In this document: in pieces, positions 14,682-23,688 of the stretch
Numbering within the stretch: position 1 is the stretch's first letter
Layout of the letters: the number at the start of each line of letters is the position of its first letter
NCBI RefSeq assembly: GCF_000973725.1
Contig: NZ_CP009621.1
Coordinates: 1,834,501 to 1,898,500 of the forward strand
Source of the DNA: Pontibacter korlensis
GTDB taxonomy: Bacteria; Bacteroidota; Bacteroidia; Cytophagales; Hymenobacteraceae
Reading direction: 5' to 3'
Length of the DNA stretch: 64,000 bases
Position numbers and translations under genes: made by a program
The notes under the pieces: generated by a model
What the model was told of the DNA's origin: nothing
Databases searched by the model: none
The model's input: only the letters and a program-made list of their open reading frames with translations

Positions 14682-15867
14682 ATTTTGTAAAAAGCGGGCG
14701 CATCGAGAGCAGGCCCAGCAACGGACCTATAAAAAGTAGTATAAATACCCACTGTACAGGCATTATGGTTAGAAGGTACCCTGTTAGCTGAATACTGAAG
14801 ATAGTGATGGCAAATCCGATGGAGGTAACAACCGTGAGCGCCGTGCCTACCAAATGCGGAGGAGCAGCGCGTGCTGTTAGTGCAGAAAACTGTGGCGAAT
14901 CGCCTGCCACCACTACGCCCCAAAACAGAAGGAAAGGCAGGAGTACAGCTGGCATCTGCAATACCCATACACTGAAAATACAGCATAAGCCAGACAGTAG
15001 CAGTTGTGCAAAGGCTACCCGCTCGCTACCCCAGCGCTGCGAAAGGTACCCACCTCCAACTGAACCCACAGCTCCGGCCGCAATAATCAGAAAGCTGCAA
15101 ACTGCCAGTTGTTCCTGGGGCCAGTCGGGGTAAGCATAGGCAAGTATAAAAGGTACGAAGGCCCATACAGTATACAGTTCCCACATATGTCCGAAGTATC
15201 CGAAGGCTGCTGCCCGGAGTTCCCGTACCTGAAACACCCTTAGTAAGTTTGCCACTTCAAATCTGGCGCCTTTGGCTAAGTATGGCCCGTCAGGTACAAG
15301 CAGGTACATCAGCAGGCCGCCGGTTGCTGCCAACAGGCTTATCGCCAACAGCATCGTTTGCCAGGGTAGAGCAGTACCAAAGCCACGCAGCAAATGCGGG
15401 AAAGCTGTACCTAATATAAGCGCCCCTACCAGGTAACCAATAGCCTTACCCAACTTGCCGCTGTACCAGCTAGCCGCTATTTTCATGCCAATGGGATAAA
15501 TACCAGCTAGTAGAAAGCCCGTAGCTCCGCGAAGCAGCAAGGCTCCTGTCAAGCTGTTGGCAGAGAACAGCATCATGGCGTTAGCTACAGCCCCTAATAA
15601 AGAACACAACAGAAACAGCAAGCGCGGTGATATTCTGTCAGCCAGGGAAAAGAAGGCAAAGCAGAGGGTGCCAAGTATAAAGCCAAACTGCACAGCAGAG
15701 GTAAGCCAACCTAGTGCCTCTTGCTGCAGTCCTAGAGAAGCCTGCAGCTCTGGCAGCACAGCATTACCTGCAAACCACAATGAAGTACCTGCAAACTGTG
15801 ACAGCACGATGGTAGGCAGAATGCGTGCCGGAGGAGGTGCAAGTGTGGCTGTGGGAGTACTACTCAT
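14680..15867 (-). CDS. MFS transporter
   Basis: 395 residues with about 12 hydrophobic segments, the normal major facilitator size. The first helix region is SQFAGTSLWFAGNAVLPEL and the loop after helix 2 (FFSLADRISPRLLFLL) is the family's motif A region. A central charged loop (PYLAKGARFEVANLLRVF) divides the two halves. The pattern resembles the CynX/NarK side of the family, but the substrate cannot be told. It is a single gene converging on the lipocalin-like gene. Confidence 0.88.
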   Translation of the reverse strand: MSSTPTATLAPPPARILPTIVLSQFAGTSLWFAGNAVLPELQASLGLQQEALGWLTSAVQFGFILGTLCFAFFSLADRISPRLLFLLCSLLGAVANAMMLFSANSLTGALLLRGATGFLLAGIYPIGMKIAASWYSGKLGKAIGYLVGALILGTAFPHLLRGFGTALPWQTMLLAISLLAATGGLLMYLLVPDGPYLAKGARFEVANLLRVFQVRELRAAAFGYFGHMWELYTVWAFVPFILAYAYPDWPQEQLAVCSFLIIAAGAVGSVGGGYLSQRWGSERVAFAQLLLSGLCCIFSVWVLQMPAVLLPFLLFWGVVVAGDSPQFSALTARAAPPHLVGTALTVVTSIGFAITIFSIQLTGYLLTIMPVQWVFILLFIGPLLGLLSMRPLFTK

Positions 15868-15983
15868 GCTATAAGCGTTGTGAAGCTTAGAGGTACGGCT
15901 GGTTTATTTTGAAACGTTTATCATCATTGCAGGATCACTAATGTCTTGAAACTAGTTTCGTTCCTTTGCATTTTATGATTTCT

Positions 15984-16757
15984 CTACCCGTAAATGGTCT
16001 CAGCAAATTTCTCCAGTGCCTTCCGAGTTTCATACGTACGTTCAAACATGCCCATGTGGCCGGTCTTCCCCAGGAAATATACCATGCTGTTGCCAGGCAG
16101 GTGGCACTGCTCTAGCGCCTTCTCCAGTGGCACCGCACTATCCTCTTTGCCGAAGATAAAGAGCACAGGAAACTTTGCCTCACGAAGCACATGTGTGCGG
16201 TCCGGGCGGTCTCGCATGGCAGCCAAGGCACCTTTTATACTTTCTTTTGGTGATTGCTTGCCAATGTTTTTCATCAGCTCTATCTCCTGCTGCAGCCGTT
16301 CGCGGTTTTCGCGGTAAAAGAGTGGCTCTGTAAACGGGTTGATGAAGTTATCTACCCCATGGCGCTCTACATAATCTATACTTTTGCTGCGCTGTTCTCT
16401 CTTCTCGTCGGTGTCGGGTAAGGCAGAGGAGTGGAAGAGGCAAAGGCCGCTAAGCATGCTGCCATACTTCTCGGCAAAGGCAAGGCTCACGTAGCCACCC
16501 ATTGAGTGTCCAATCAGGATACACTTTCTTACTCTCAGGTCGTCTAGCTGTCGCTTCACATCATCAGCCATACTTTCCATGCTGTAGTTGCTGATGTTCT
16601 CGATGTTATCCCCAAAGCCCGGCAGGTCAAGCGCTATAGTGTGGAACTTCTGTTGCAGCGGCTGCATAAACTCATTCCATACTTCTTTGCTTTCGCAGAA
16701 GCCATGCAGAAACACAAGCGCATCGCCGGAGCCGGAGTCTGTATAAGTGTTTGCCAT
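15984..16757 (-). CDS. Alpha/beta hydrolase
   Basis: 257 residues from the ATG at 16757 (MANTYTDSGSGDALVFLHGF). The frame is open to 16880, but that start lies inside the dxs terminator. The catalytic triad can be read: Ser85 in GHSMGG, Asp206 in FGKEDSAVP and His234 in KTGHMGMFE. The oxyanion HGF motif is at residues 18-20. Cytoplasmic, no signal peptide. The family includes esterases, epoxide hydrolases and C-C hydrolases; the substrate is not predictable. Confidence 0.9.
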   Translation of the reverse strand: MANTYTDSGSGDALVFLHGFCESKEVWNEFMQPLQQKFHTIALDLPGFGDNIENISNYSMESMADDVKRQLDDLRVRKCILIGHSMGGYVSLAFAEKYGSMLSGLCLFHSSALPDTDEKREQRSKSIDYVERHGVDNFINPFTEPLFYRENRERLQQEIELMKNIGKQSPKESIKGALAAMRDRPDRTHVLREAKFPVLFIFGKEDSAVPLEKALEQCHLPGNSMVYFLGKTGHMGMFERTYETRKALEKFAETIYG

Positions 16758-16865
16758 AGAGTTGCTGTTTGTTGTAAATATAAGCAGTTGTTTCGGGATT
16801 TCGGGAGAATCAGCTTTTTCAGCTTCCTCAAGTATAGCCCATTTCTTTCTCGATAATCCTGAGGA

Positions 16866-16905
16866 ACAAAAAAGCCTCACAGGTTTGAAAACACTGTGAG
16901 GCTTT
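16866..16905 (-). terminator. Terminator of dxs
   Basis: AAAGCCTCACAG (16871-16882) pairs perfectly with CTGTGAGGCTTT (16894-16905); the minus strand continues into TTTTTTG. Confidence 0.85.
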
Positions 16906-16924
16906 GCTCTGGTCTTATCTTAAT

Positions 16925-18841
16925 CTATATCTTTACCGGTACGCCAACTAGTTCGCGAACGGTATTTTCAATATCAACCGGTGCGAAGCCAGCTTCGTGC
17001 TGAAGCTCCAATTGTGAACCGTGCTCGAAAATCTTATCTGGTATGCCTAGGCGCTTCACCTGAGAGGTATAGCCATTGTCTACCATGAATTCCAACACTG
17101 CGCTACCGAAGCCGCCCTGCAGGCAACCATCCTCTACAGTAACTACTTTATCATACTTGCTGAAGATGTGGTGTAACAGTTCCTCATCCAGTGGTTTGGC
17201 ATAACGCATGTCGTAGTGGCCCGGCTTAATGCCGTCGTGAGCCAGCTTTTTACACACATCAACTGCGTAGTTGCCCACATGCCCGAAGGTAAGTATGGCA
17301 ACTTCTTCGCCTTCCTGTATAGTGCGCCCTTTGCCTACCTTCTGCAGCTCAAGTGGCGTGCGCCAGTTAGGCATAACACCTTCGCCGCGTGGGTAGCGGA
17401 TCGTGAATGGCCCCATATCATCCTGTGAGGCAGTGTACATCATGTTACGCAGTTCCTGCTCATTCATAGGAGCTGCTACCACCATATTCGGGATGCAACG
17501 CATGTAGGCAATATCGTAGGCACCGTGGTGTGTAGGGCCATCAGCTCCTGCAAAGCCAGCTCTGTCGAGACAGAACACGACATTCAGGTTCTGCAGGCAC
17601 ACATCGTGCACCACCTGGTCGTAGCCACGCTGCATAAACGTGCTGTAGATGTTGCAGAATGGTACCATGCCCTGTGTGGCCAGGCCAGCAGAGAAGGTAA
17701 CAGCATGCTGCTCAGCAATACCTACGTCAAACGCACGATCTGGCATTGCCTTCATCATGATGTTAAGAGAGCAACCAGACGGCATGGCAGGCGTAACACC
17801 CATAACTTTAGAATTCTGTTCAGCAATCTCCACAATAGTATGGCCAAACACATCCTGGTACTTTGGGGGCTGAGGCGTATCGTGATGCTTTTTATAGATC
17901 TCGCCAGTTATCTTATCAAACAGACCTGGCGCGTGCCATTTGGTCTGATCTTTTTCGGCAAGGGCAAAGCCTTTGCCTTTGGTGGTAAGGCAGTGAAGAA
18001 TCTTCGGACCCGGAATATGCTTCAGGTCCTCCATAACTGACACCAGGTGGTTTATATCGTGGCCATCTATAGGGCCAAAGTAGCGGAAGTTAAGGCCCTC
18101 GAAGAGGTTGCTTTGCTTCAGAATAGCCGCTTTTACGCCGCTTTCAATCTTAGAAACGATAGCACGGGCATCTGGGCCAAACTTACTGATCTTGCCCAAA
18201 ATCTTCCATACCTCGTCGCGCATCTTGTTATAGGTGCGCGAGGTAGTGATATCGGTTAAATATTCTTTAAGCGCGCCTACGTTCGGGTCGATGCTCATGC
18301 AGTTGTCGTTGAGCACCACCAGCAGGTTAGCATTGGCCACACCGGCGTGGTTCAGAGCTTCAAAAGCCATACCGCCTGTCATGGCACCATCACCGATCAC
18401 GGCAATGTGCTGGCGCTTATCTTCGCCTTTATACTTAGAGGCTACAGCCATACCCAACGCTGCCGAAATGGACGTGCTGGAGTGGCCTACGCCAAAGGTA
18501 TCATACTCGCTTTCTTTTCTTTTCGGGAAACCAGAGATGCCGCCAAGCTTACGGTTAGTATGAAATACATCGCGACGGCCCGTCAGGATCTTATGTCCGT
18601 AGGCCTGATGCCCCACATCCCACACTAACTGGTCGTATGGCGTGTTAAACACATAGTGCAAAGCCGTAGTAAGCTCTACCACACCCAGGCTAGCACCAAA
18701 ATGGCCGCCATGGATCGACACAACATCGATGATGTACTGCCTCAGCTCCTGTGTTACCTGCAGCAGTTGCTCCGGCTTCAGGTTCCGCAGGTCGGCAGGT
18801 GAGTTGATGGAGGAGAGCAGCTCTCCGGGTTTGATTACCAT
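16925..18841 (-). CDS. dxs: 1-deoxy-D-xylulose-5-phosphate synthase
   Basis: About 638 residues. It condenses pyruvate and glyceraldehyde 3-phosphate, the first step of the non-mevalonate isoprenoid pathway, using thiamine diphosphate. The cofactor motif GDGAMTGGMAFEALNHAG...NDN is present. So are DVGHQAYGHKILTGR near the N-terminus, the transketolase-like middle domain (CLDRAGFAGADGPTHHG) and the C-terminal domain (VEDGCLQGGFGSAV). I chose the ATG at 18841 (MVIKPGELLSSINSPADL), where family similarity begins, over the one at 18868. It is divergent from scpA. Confidence 0.95.
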   Translation of the reverse strand: MVIKPGELLSSINSPADLRNLKPEQLLQVTQELRQYIIDVVSIHGGHFGASLGVVELTTALHYVFNTPYDQLVWDVGHQAYGHKILTGRRDVFHTNRKLGGISGFPKRKESEYDTFGVGHSSTSISAALGMAVASKYKGEDKRQHIAVIGDGAMTGGMAFEALNHAGVANANLLVVLNDNCMSIDPNVGALKEYLTDITTSRTYNKMRDEVWKILGKISKFGPDARAIVSKIESGVKAAILKQSNLFEGLNFRYFGPIDGHDINHLVSVMEDLKHIPGPKILHCLTTKGKGFALAEKDQTKWHAPGLFDKITGEIYKKHHDTPQPPKYQDVFGHTIVEIAEQNSKVMGVTPAMPSGCSLNIMMKAMPDRAFDVGIAEQHAVTFSAGLATQGMVPFCNIYSTFMQRGYDQVVHDVCLQNLNVVFCLDRAGFAGADGPTHHGAYDIAYMRCIPNMVVAAPMNEQELRNMMYTASQDDMGPFTIRYPRGEGVMPNWRTPLELQKVGKGRTIQEGEEVAILTFGHVGNYAVDVCKKLAHDGIKPGHYDMRYAKPLDEELLHHIFSKYDKVVTVEDGCLQGGFGSAVLEFMVDNGYTSQVKRLGIPDKIFEHGSQLELQHEAGFAPVDIENTVRELVGVPVKI

Positions 18842-19210
18842 AGAATTAGCCTTATAGACCCCTAACAAAAAAAATGGGCTAAAGTTTAAAAAGCACTAAC
18901 TGTACCTTTTCTTCCAAATCGTAAAGTTAGTAAATAAAAAAACACAAGTAGCCACTTAAAATGGGCAAACGCTTGTACGTTATATATACAAAAAAGTATA
19001 TGTAGTCTAAGTATGAGCGAGAAAGCATGTTTGAGCACACAGGAAGCCGGGGCAGCCAAACATTTTGTTGTATACCTGTGCCAAGTTAAATAGTTGTGAA
19101 CCATGGCTCACCTGTTTCAGTTGAAGCACTGAAGCGGCATACTCAATCCGCTGAAAATGTTTATTTTTGCCATCAGCGCAGCTACACGCGCCCATAAATG
19201 AGTTGATAAG
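18842..19210. other. Intergenic region between dxs and scpA, 369 bp
   Basis: AT-rich divergent promoter region. It holds a TAnnTTTG element for scpA near its right end. I see no gene, hairpin or RNA in the rest. Confidence 0.6.
19162..19169 (+). promoter_or_regulatory. Candidate -7 promoter element of scpA
   Basis: TATTTTTG fits TAnnTTTG and lies 42 bases before the GTG start of scpA. Confidence 0.35.
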
Positions 19211-19984
19211 GTGAGTTTCGAGATTAGATTACCGTTGTTCGAGGGTCCGTTTGACCTGTTGCTCTTCTTTATAGAGCGTGATGAGCTTGATATACACGAC
19301 ATTCCGATTTTTCAGATCACGAATGAGTTTGTGGGTTACTTACAGCAGCTGGAGCAACTGAACATAGAGGTAGCCAGTGATTTTATACTTACCGCTGCCA
19401 CCTTAATGCGTATCAAGGCTAAAATGCTGCTGCCGCGTGTAGAGAAAGATGAAGAGGGCAACGAAATTGACCCGCGTGAGGAGCTGGTGCAGCACCTGCT
19501 GGAGTACAAGAGGTATAAAAGCGCGGTGCCGGATCTTTCGCTGATGGAAGACCAACGCCTGGCACAGGAGAGCCGTGGGAATATACAAGAGGAGCTGCAG
19601 CAGATCGCTAACGCCAACCACTTTGAGTATGAGCTGCAGGACCTGAGCCTCTACAAGATCATGCGTGTGTTCGAGAAAGTGATGGTGCGGTTCGAGGAAG
19701 AACAGAACAGACCGAAGCATACGGTAATTCAGTACCCATACACGATTGAGGAGCAGCGTGATGTTATTCTGAGAATGGTGCAGCAGCGCAACAGGGTGGC
19801 TTTCTCAAAACTGATAGAGGAGTTTCCAGATAAGATTGGTATGATCTTCAACTTCCTGGCAATTCTGGACATGCTGCAGCTAAACCAGATTGGTGTGGAA
19901 GTAGGCGAAGGCTTCAACGACTTTATCATCATCGAGGCAGAAGGCCAGGCTGCCCAGGTAACACAGTTGCTGATAGAGCAGTAA
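19211..19984 (+). CDS. scpA: Segregation and condensation protein A
   Basis: 257 residues from a GTG start. ScpA is the kleisin subunit that bridges SMC head domains and, with ScpB, drives chromosome condensation. The N-terminal motif FEIRLPLFEGPFDLLLFFIE is characteristic, with DFILTAATLMRIKAKMLLP and the C-terminal winged-helix part (FSKLIEEFPDKIGMIFNFLAILDML). Length is typical. The upstream ATG at 19197 is out of frame, so the GTG is the only reasonable start. ScpB is not in the window. Confidence 0.94.
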   Translation: MSFEIRLPLFEGPFDLLLFFIERDELDIHDIPIFQITNEFVGYLQQLEQLNIEVASDFILTAATLMRIKAKMLLPRVEKDEEGNEIDPREELVQHLLEYKRYKSAVPDLSLMEDQRLAQESRGNIQEELQQIANANHFEYELQDLSLYKIMRVFEKVMVRFEEEQNRPKHTVIQYPYTIEEQRDVILRMVQQRNRVAFSKLIEEFPDKIGMIFNFLAILDMLQLNQIGVEVGEGFNDFIIIEAEGQAAQVTQLLIEQ

Positions 19985-20104
19985 TAATGGGCTGGTAGTA
20001 CAGCCACCCGGCCAACATTTCGGCATTGTTCCCGAATTGTACGTAGCTTTGAGTCTGCCTCACCGCAGTAGAAAGTATAGGCAGACAAACGATGATCGCT
20101 TTAA

Positions 20105-21166
20105 ATGGATCAGAATAAAAAAACAATACTTAAGAGCTTTAGCCCGGTAAAGGTGTTGATACCTGTACTGTTGGGACTCGGTGCCACTGCCTGGCTTTTT
20201 ATAAAGGACGATAAGTTAAGCGAGCTGAAAGGTATAGCCGATGCCAATATCTGGTGGCTGGTAGCGGCGCTGGTAGTACTGGTAGTGCGGGACGCAGGCT
20301 ATATGTACCGCATTCGCTCCCTTACCGATAAATTTTTGACCTGGCGAAACAGCCTGGATGTAATTATGCTCTGGGAGTTTGCCTCGGCCGTTACGCCATC
20401 GGTGGTGGGGGGTACTACAGTGGCAACCATCATCCTAAACAAAGAGGGTATACCACTTGGCAAATCGCTGGCTTATGTCATGCTGACGGCCGTGCTGGAT
20501 AACATGTTCTTTATTGTGGCTGCGCCTATAGCCTTGCTTCTCTCCCAGGGGCAAGTGTTTCCTACCTTCAACCTCGACCCTTCGGATGTAGCCAAGCTGC
20601 AGTCTGCTTTCTACATCAGCTATGCCCTGATCGCGATCTATACTTTCATTATGATCTACGCGCTGTTTGTGCGCCCGCGTGCTTTCAAATGGCTGTTGCT
20701 AAAGCTTACAGCGATACGATTTTTACGCAAATGGCGCGTTAACGCATTTCAGCATGGTAATGAGATCATCTGGGCATCGGAGCAGCTTAAGGGGAAGGAC
20801 TTTAACTACTGGGCACGTGCTATTTTATCTACTGTGTTTGTGTGGAGCGCCCGTTACTTCCTGCTCAACTGCCTGATTGCTGCGTTTGTAGATGTAAGCT
20901 TCAGTGAGCACCTGTTGATCATCTCCCGCAACCTTATCTTCTGGATCGTGATGCTGATTGCTATTACACCAGGGGGAGCAGGTATTGTGGAGATGGCCTT
21001 CCCAAGCTTCTTTGGACTGTTTCTGGGCACCTTTAGTAGCGTGGTAGTTGTGCTGTACCGCCTGATTACGTATTACCCATACCTGATTCTAGGTTCCATC
21101 TTCTTACCGAAGTGGGTGGCCAAGGTGTTTGGGCATCAGCCGAGGGAGAGTGAAGTGAACGTATAA
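20105..21166 (+). CDS. Flippase-like integral membrane protein (UPF0104 / LPG synthase TM region)
   Basis: 353 residues with about eight membrane segments. The conserved features are LWEFASAVTPSVVGGTTVA, MLTAVLDNMFFIVAAPIALL and ITPGGAGIVEMAF, typical of the flippase-like family related to the membrane part of lysylphosphatidylglycerol synthase (YbhN, AglD2). Members are thought to move lipid-linked molecules. The soluble aminoacyl-transfer domain is absent, so it is not a full MprF. The substrate is unknown. Confidence 0.85.
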   Translation: MDQNKKTILKSFSPVKVLIPVLLGLGATAWLFIKDDKLSELKGIADANIWWLVAALVVLVVRDAGYMYRIRSLTDKFLTWRNSLDVIMLWEFASAVTPSVVGGTTVATIILNKEGIPLGKSLAYVMLTAVLDNMFFIVAAPIALLLSQGQVFPTFNLDPSDVAKLQSAFYISYALIAIYTFIMIYALFVRPRAFKWLLLKLTAIRFLRKWRVNAFQHGNEIIWASEQLKGKDFNYWARAILSTVFVWSARYFLLNCLIAAFVDVSFSEHLLIISRNLIFWIVMLIAITPGGAGIVEMAFPSFFGLFLGTFSSVVVVLYRLITYYPYLILGSIFLPKWVAKVFGHQPRESEVNV

Positions 21167-21186
21167 AGACAACTTAACTTTGAAGT

Positions 21187-21241
21187 ATAATATAAACAGA
21201 GAAGCCGCTCCTGACTAGGGCGGCTTCTCTGTTTATATTAT
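21187..21241. terminator. Bidirectional terminator, 22-bp perfect stem
   Basis: The segments 21187-21208 and 21220-21241 are perfect inverse complements over 22 bp around an 11-base loop, with core GAGAAGCCGC/GCGGCTTCTC. It stands between two converging genes. Confidence 0.8.
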
Positions 21242-21248
21242 CTTGATG

Positions 21249-21677
21249 TTAGATCTTATAAGCCTGGCGTGCCAACAGTTTCCACTGGCCTTGCTGCTTT
21301 TGCCACACAAGCATTACGCCTAATTTTACGGTGCCGGGCTTGCCGCTGTCGTTTGTTTCGGCAGACAGTTTATGGCGTACAATGGCGGTATTGCCTACTA
21401 CCTTTACTGTCTGGTCGGTCAGGTCCATGGTTACAAAGTCGGACTTGCCACTAGTAAGGGATGAAACAAAACTAGCTTTATCCTCTATATTGCCGCTGGA
21501 GTGGCCGTAGCTTAAGTCTTTTGCCGCTATTGCTTCTAATGCCTTCTTATTGGCATCTACCATGGCTTTTTTAAGTTTATCTACAGCTGCGGCTACCTCA
21601 GTTTCAGCCTTTGTTTGAGCATTGGCTGCTATAGTTAGCGTAAGCAAAAGGGTAAGGAGGAGAAAAGTCCTTTTCAT
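21249..21677 (-). CDS. Secreted NTF2-fold (DUF4440-like) protein
   Basis: 142 residues with a signal peptide (FLLLTLLLTLTIAANA). The mature part fits a SnoaL/NTF2-like cone: LKKAMVDANKKALEAIAAKDLSYGHSSG, VKVVGNTAIVRHKLSAE and LVWQKQQGQWKLLARQAYKI at the end. Such small exported proteins bind or hydrolyse unknown small molecules. A related but broken copy lies at 25122-25570. Ends next to the 22-bp bidirectional terminator. Confidence 0.82.
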   Translation of the reverse strand: MKRTFLLLTLLLTLTIAANAQTKAETEVAAAVDKLKKAMVDANKKALEAIAAKDLSYGHSSGNIEDKASFVSSLTSGKSDFVTMDLTDQTVKVVGNTAIVRHKLSAETNDSGKPGTVKLGVMLVWQKQQGQWKLLARQAYKI

Positions 21678-21757
21678 GTAGTAAGAGGTTTATATTGAAA
21701 AGTATAAGCAAGTATTTCAACTTAATACAAAAACCTTCCGGAGGTTTAATGCTTTAC

Positions 21758-21765
21758 CAAATATA
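21758..21765 (-). promoter_or_regulatory. Candidate -7 promoter element
   Basis: The minus strand reads TATATTTG, an exact TAnnTTTG match, about 80 bases before the ATG at 21677. Confidence 0.35.
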
Positions 21766-21816
21766 ACCATTATTCCATAAATGTAAGGTTAGCTGGCAGG
21801 TATAACAGATGATATA

Positions 21817-22959
21817 ATGAAGGTAACAATAATTGGCGGAGGTATTGGTGGCCTGTGTGCGGCCATAGCTTTGCAGCAGATTGGCGTAGAGGTAAAGGTG
21901 TATGAGGCGGCTCCTGAGCTAAGGCCGCTAGGTGCCGGTGTGGGCTTGGCTGCCAATGCCATGCAGGGCTTGCAGCGCCTAGGCGTAGAGGACGAAGTAG
22001 TAGCACGAGGCAAACAGCTTACAGCACTGGTCATTTTCGATGAGCATGGCAACATCATTAGCAAGATGGACACCCGCCCACTTAGCAGGAAGTATGGCAT
22101 CAACAACTTTGTGATCCACCGAGCCGACCTGCATGAGGTACTGCAGCAGCACCTGCAGCCTGGTACACTGGTACTAGGCAATCGTAGTGCAGGCGTTAAG
22201 CAGCAGGGTGAGCAGGTGCAGGTTAGCTTTACTGATGGCACAAAGACTACTGCAGACCTTCTTATTGCTGCCGATGGTATAAACTCAGCCATACGGCAGC
22301 AACTGCTGCCCCAAAGCCAGCCACGCTATGCCGGTTATACTTGCTGGCGCGGCGTCGTTGAGAATCCGGGGGTAGAGATAAACAGCATGATCTCTGCCGA
22401 AACCTGGGCGCCACAAGGACGGGTAGGCATTGCTCCTCTAAAAGATGGTAAAATCTACTGGTACGCCTGCATTAACGCTCCTCAAAACGATGACCGGATG
22501 CGTCGAATGTCGCCTGCTGATTTAGCAGCACACTTTGCCGGTTTGCCTCCTGCTGTTCCAGCTGTACTTAGAGCTACCTCTTCTGAACAGCTGATCTGGA
22601 ATGATATAGCTGACCTGAAGCCTTTGAAAAAATTTGCCTACGGACGGGTGCTCCTGCTGGGCGATGCAGCACATGCTACCTCACCTAACATGGGGCAAGG
22701 TGCCTGCCAGGCCGTAGAAGATGCCGTAGTGCTGAGGCAGTGCCTGCAGCGGGAAAAGAATCTTACGGCAGCGCTGGCTAGGTATGAGAAACTACGGTTA
22801 GCCAGAACAGCCAAGGTTATCCGCCTGTCTCGGTTGCTGGGTTCTGTATCGCAGTGGCAAAACCCTGTGCTGCGTAGCATCCGGAAGATGACTTTTAAGC
22901 TAATGCCTGATGCTATTACACGAAGCCAAATGGAGTGGCTTTATAAGGTTGATTTTTAG
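21817..22959 (+). CDS. FAD-dependent monooxygenase
   Basis: 380 residues of the aromatic-hydroxylase (PHBH/UbiH-like) class, using FAD and NAD(P)H to add one oxygen atom. The three fingerprints are visible: the N-terminal dinucleotide fold IIGGGIGGLCAAIALQ, the DG motif ADLLIAADGINSAIR, and the GD motif GRVLLLGDAAHATSPNMGQG. Its first residue starts the beta strand, so it is not exported. The substrate is unknown; no aromatic catabolism genes surround it. The C-terminal membrane-like segment of some relatives is not evident. Confidence 0.9.
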   Translation: MKVTIIGGGIGGLCAAIALQQIGVEVKVYEAAPELRPLGAGVGLAANAMQGLQRLGVEDEVVARGKQLTALVIFDEHGNIISKMDTRPLSRKYGINNFVIHRADLHEVLQQHLQPGTLVLGNRSAGVKQQGEQVQVSFTDGTKTTADLLIAADGINSAIRQQLLPQSQPRYAGYTCWRGVVENPGVEINSMISAETWAPQGRVGIAPLKDGKIYWYACINAPQNDDRMRRMSPADLAAHFAGLPPAVPAVLRATSSEQLIWNDIADLKPLKKFAYGRVLLLGDAAHATSPNMGQGACQAVEDAVVLRQCLQREKNLTAALARYEKLRLARTAKVIRLSRLLGSVSQWQNPVLRSIRKMTFKLMPDAITRSQMEWLYKVDF

Positions 22960-23085
22960 CAGATACTGTACAGCTGCTTTAGGTTAACAGCTCGCTATAT
23001 AAAGTACTTGTAGCCATCAGGCTTATGAGGAAAGAAAATTTATATGTAGTTTCAACAAATCATTAAGCTTACTCTTTACTGAAAC

Positions 23086-23616
23086 ATGAGACTAACACTG
23101 AAAAATATACTACCCTTCTCGTTTGCCTTGTTGTTATTCGGATGTTCTGGTTCTAATACCTCTCTAAACGAGAAGTTAAGAGCCGCTGTAACTGAAGGTG
23201 AGGTAGGGGCACAAGGGTACAAAACTATACAGATGGCTGATCTCACGGACTTTGAGTGGGATGTGATGTACTACTTCCAGCCAAATGAAGACGAAAAGGC
23301 CATCAGCGATGTGCTTGGCTTTAAGTGGGAGGGAGCTGAGGTTCCTGAAAATCACCGTCGCCTGCTGTTTGTAAAGGAGCAGGAGGTAGTGTCGTACGTA
23401 GACTACTATTACAAGGACTTTCCGCTATTTGTGTATGGCTGCGAAGGCGATAAGTGGATATACCCTAAGAGCCGCACCAACTTCGCCAGCTTTAAGTACT
23501 GCAGCGGAGAAAAGGAGATTTACACATTTATCCCGGTACAGTGTGTGGAAAACATAAGGATGCTGATGGATAATAAGTGTCCTGAAGGAGGCCCTGCCAC
23601 TGCACTGGCTGAGTAG
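23086..23616 (+). CDS. Hypothetical lipoprotein
   Basis: 176 residues with a lipoprotein signal (FSFALLLFGC, Cys about residue 20). The mature part is Trp/Tyr-rich with TDFEWDVMYYFQPNEDEKAI, RLLFVKEQEVVSYVDYYYKD and four further cysteines that could form disulfides (YGCEG, FKYCSG, VQCVEN, DNKCPEG). I do not recognise a function. Chromate transporter chrA starts 72 bp downstream on the same strand, and the two may be co-transcribed. Confidence 0.75.
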   Translation: MRLTLKNILPFSFALLLFGCSGSNTSLNEKLRAAVTEGEVGAQGYKTIQMADLTDFEWDVMYYFQPNEDEKAISDVLGFKWEGAEVPENHRRLLFVKEQEVVSYVDYYYKDFPLFVYGCEGDKWIYPKSRTNFASFKYCSGEKEIYTFIPVQCVENIRMLMDNKCPEGGPATALAE

Positions 23617-23688
23617 TTAGAAGATACATTTTAGCCAGATATCCGGCTGTTTAAGTTTGCCCTTCACATTTCTTACAAGTCTCAGACT